A stretch of DNA of 64,000 bases, taken from positions 87,126,840-87,190,839 of the forward strand of contig CM043971.1 of the NCBI GenBank assembly GCA_014529385.2, written 5' to 3'. Positions 63,896 to 64,000 of the stretch are shown one piece after another (positions within the stretch are counted from its first letter, which is position 1; every line of letters starts with the position of its first letter). Position numbers and translations under genes: made by a program. The notes under the pieces were generated by a model, which was given only the letters and a program-made list of their open reading frames with translations, made no database searches and was not told where the DNA came from. The DNA comes from Adiantum capillus-veneris (lineage: Eukaryota; Streptophyta; Polypodiopsida; Polypodiales; Pteridaceae).

Positions 63896-64000
63896 ACGAT
63901 GTAGGAAGGGAAAAATCAAAATAGTGAAAAAATATACACATAAATAAAACTAGTTTTTTTGGATTTTTGTTGGGGTGGAGTTACACCAAATATAAGAGAA
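63896..64000 (-). repeat. Internal fragment of a Gypsy-C-type LTR, cut by the window edge
   Basis: About 105 bp nearly identical to 61391-61495 of the solo LTR, starting abruptly at GATGTAGGAAGGGAAAAATC. The LTR part that should precede it is absent, so it is a broken copy whose rest lies outside the window. Confidence 0.85.

Noticed and set aside
1-64000. tRNA, rRNA, CRISPR or bacterial-type operons
   Set aside because: None seen; the content is eukaryotic repeat DNA.

Overview
The window is nuclear DNA of a land plant, almost entirely transposable elements. The evidence is plant-type Ty3/gypsy and Ty1/copia LTR retrotransposons, a CACTA (En/Spm) transposon, a decayed plant receptor-like kinase fragment, initiator-Met-tRNA primer sites on the copia elements, and many GA/CT microsatellites. 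The density of nested retroelements suggests a large repeat-rich genome; the species cannot be told from the sequence. No intact host gene, tRNA, rRNA or CRISPR array was seen.

Layout. (1) 1-18347: Gypsy-A, minus strand; its 3' LTR is cut by the window edge. Its pol carries a 1040-bp tandem duplication. Element B (7138-14934) sits inside its gag-pro frame; B has long LTRs and encodes only Gag plus a long unrecognised C-terminal part. (2) 18348-about 21130: Gypsy-D, minus strand, cut through its RT by Gypsy-A; 21131-23255 probably holds its 5' LTR. (3) 23260-36758: Gypsy-C, minus strand, a Tat-like element with two RNase H domains, an extra repeated F-box-like ORF region upstream of gag, and an inserted plus-strand solo LTR (E, 29669-31181). 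(4) Flanking C: arrays of imperfect hairpins, then a satellite of about 250 bp units (to 38335). (5) About 38640-44114: a degenerate plus-strand CACTA element. (6) 44140-47340: degenerate repeats and an LRR-RLK-type kinase pseudogene. (7) 48397-53811: Copia-1, minus strand, one reading frame broken by nonsense codons, outer end of the 5' LTR lost. (8) 55329-58703: Copia-2, plus strand, with a perfect target duplication but gag-PR-IN deleted. (9) 59196-61911: a solo LTR of the B/C superfamily, then a small minisatellite and a fragment of the same LTR at the right edge.

How the parts relate. B, C, the 59-kb solo LTR and probably E share LTR ends (TGATA...CA), and B and C share a primer-binding site, a G-rich polypurine tract and 4-bp target duplications. 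B therefore looks like a non-autonomous partner of a C-type element. LTRs of A, B, C and the solo share a conserved block of about 200 bp in U3 upstream of a recognisable TATA box. In-frame stops in A, C and Copia-1 are mostly TAG or TGA, as expected from C-to-T decay of methylated CAG/CGA codons. The most unusual items are the F-box-like tandem ORF in C, its relative embedded in the LTR of A, the shared U3 block, and the hairpin/satellite domain into which C inserted.
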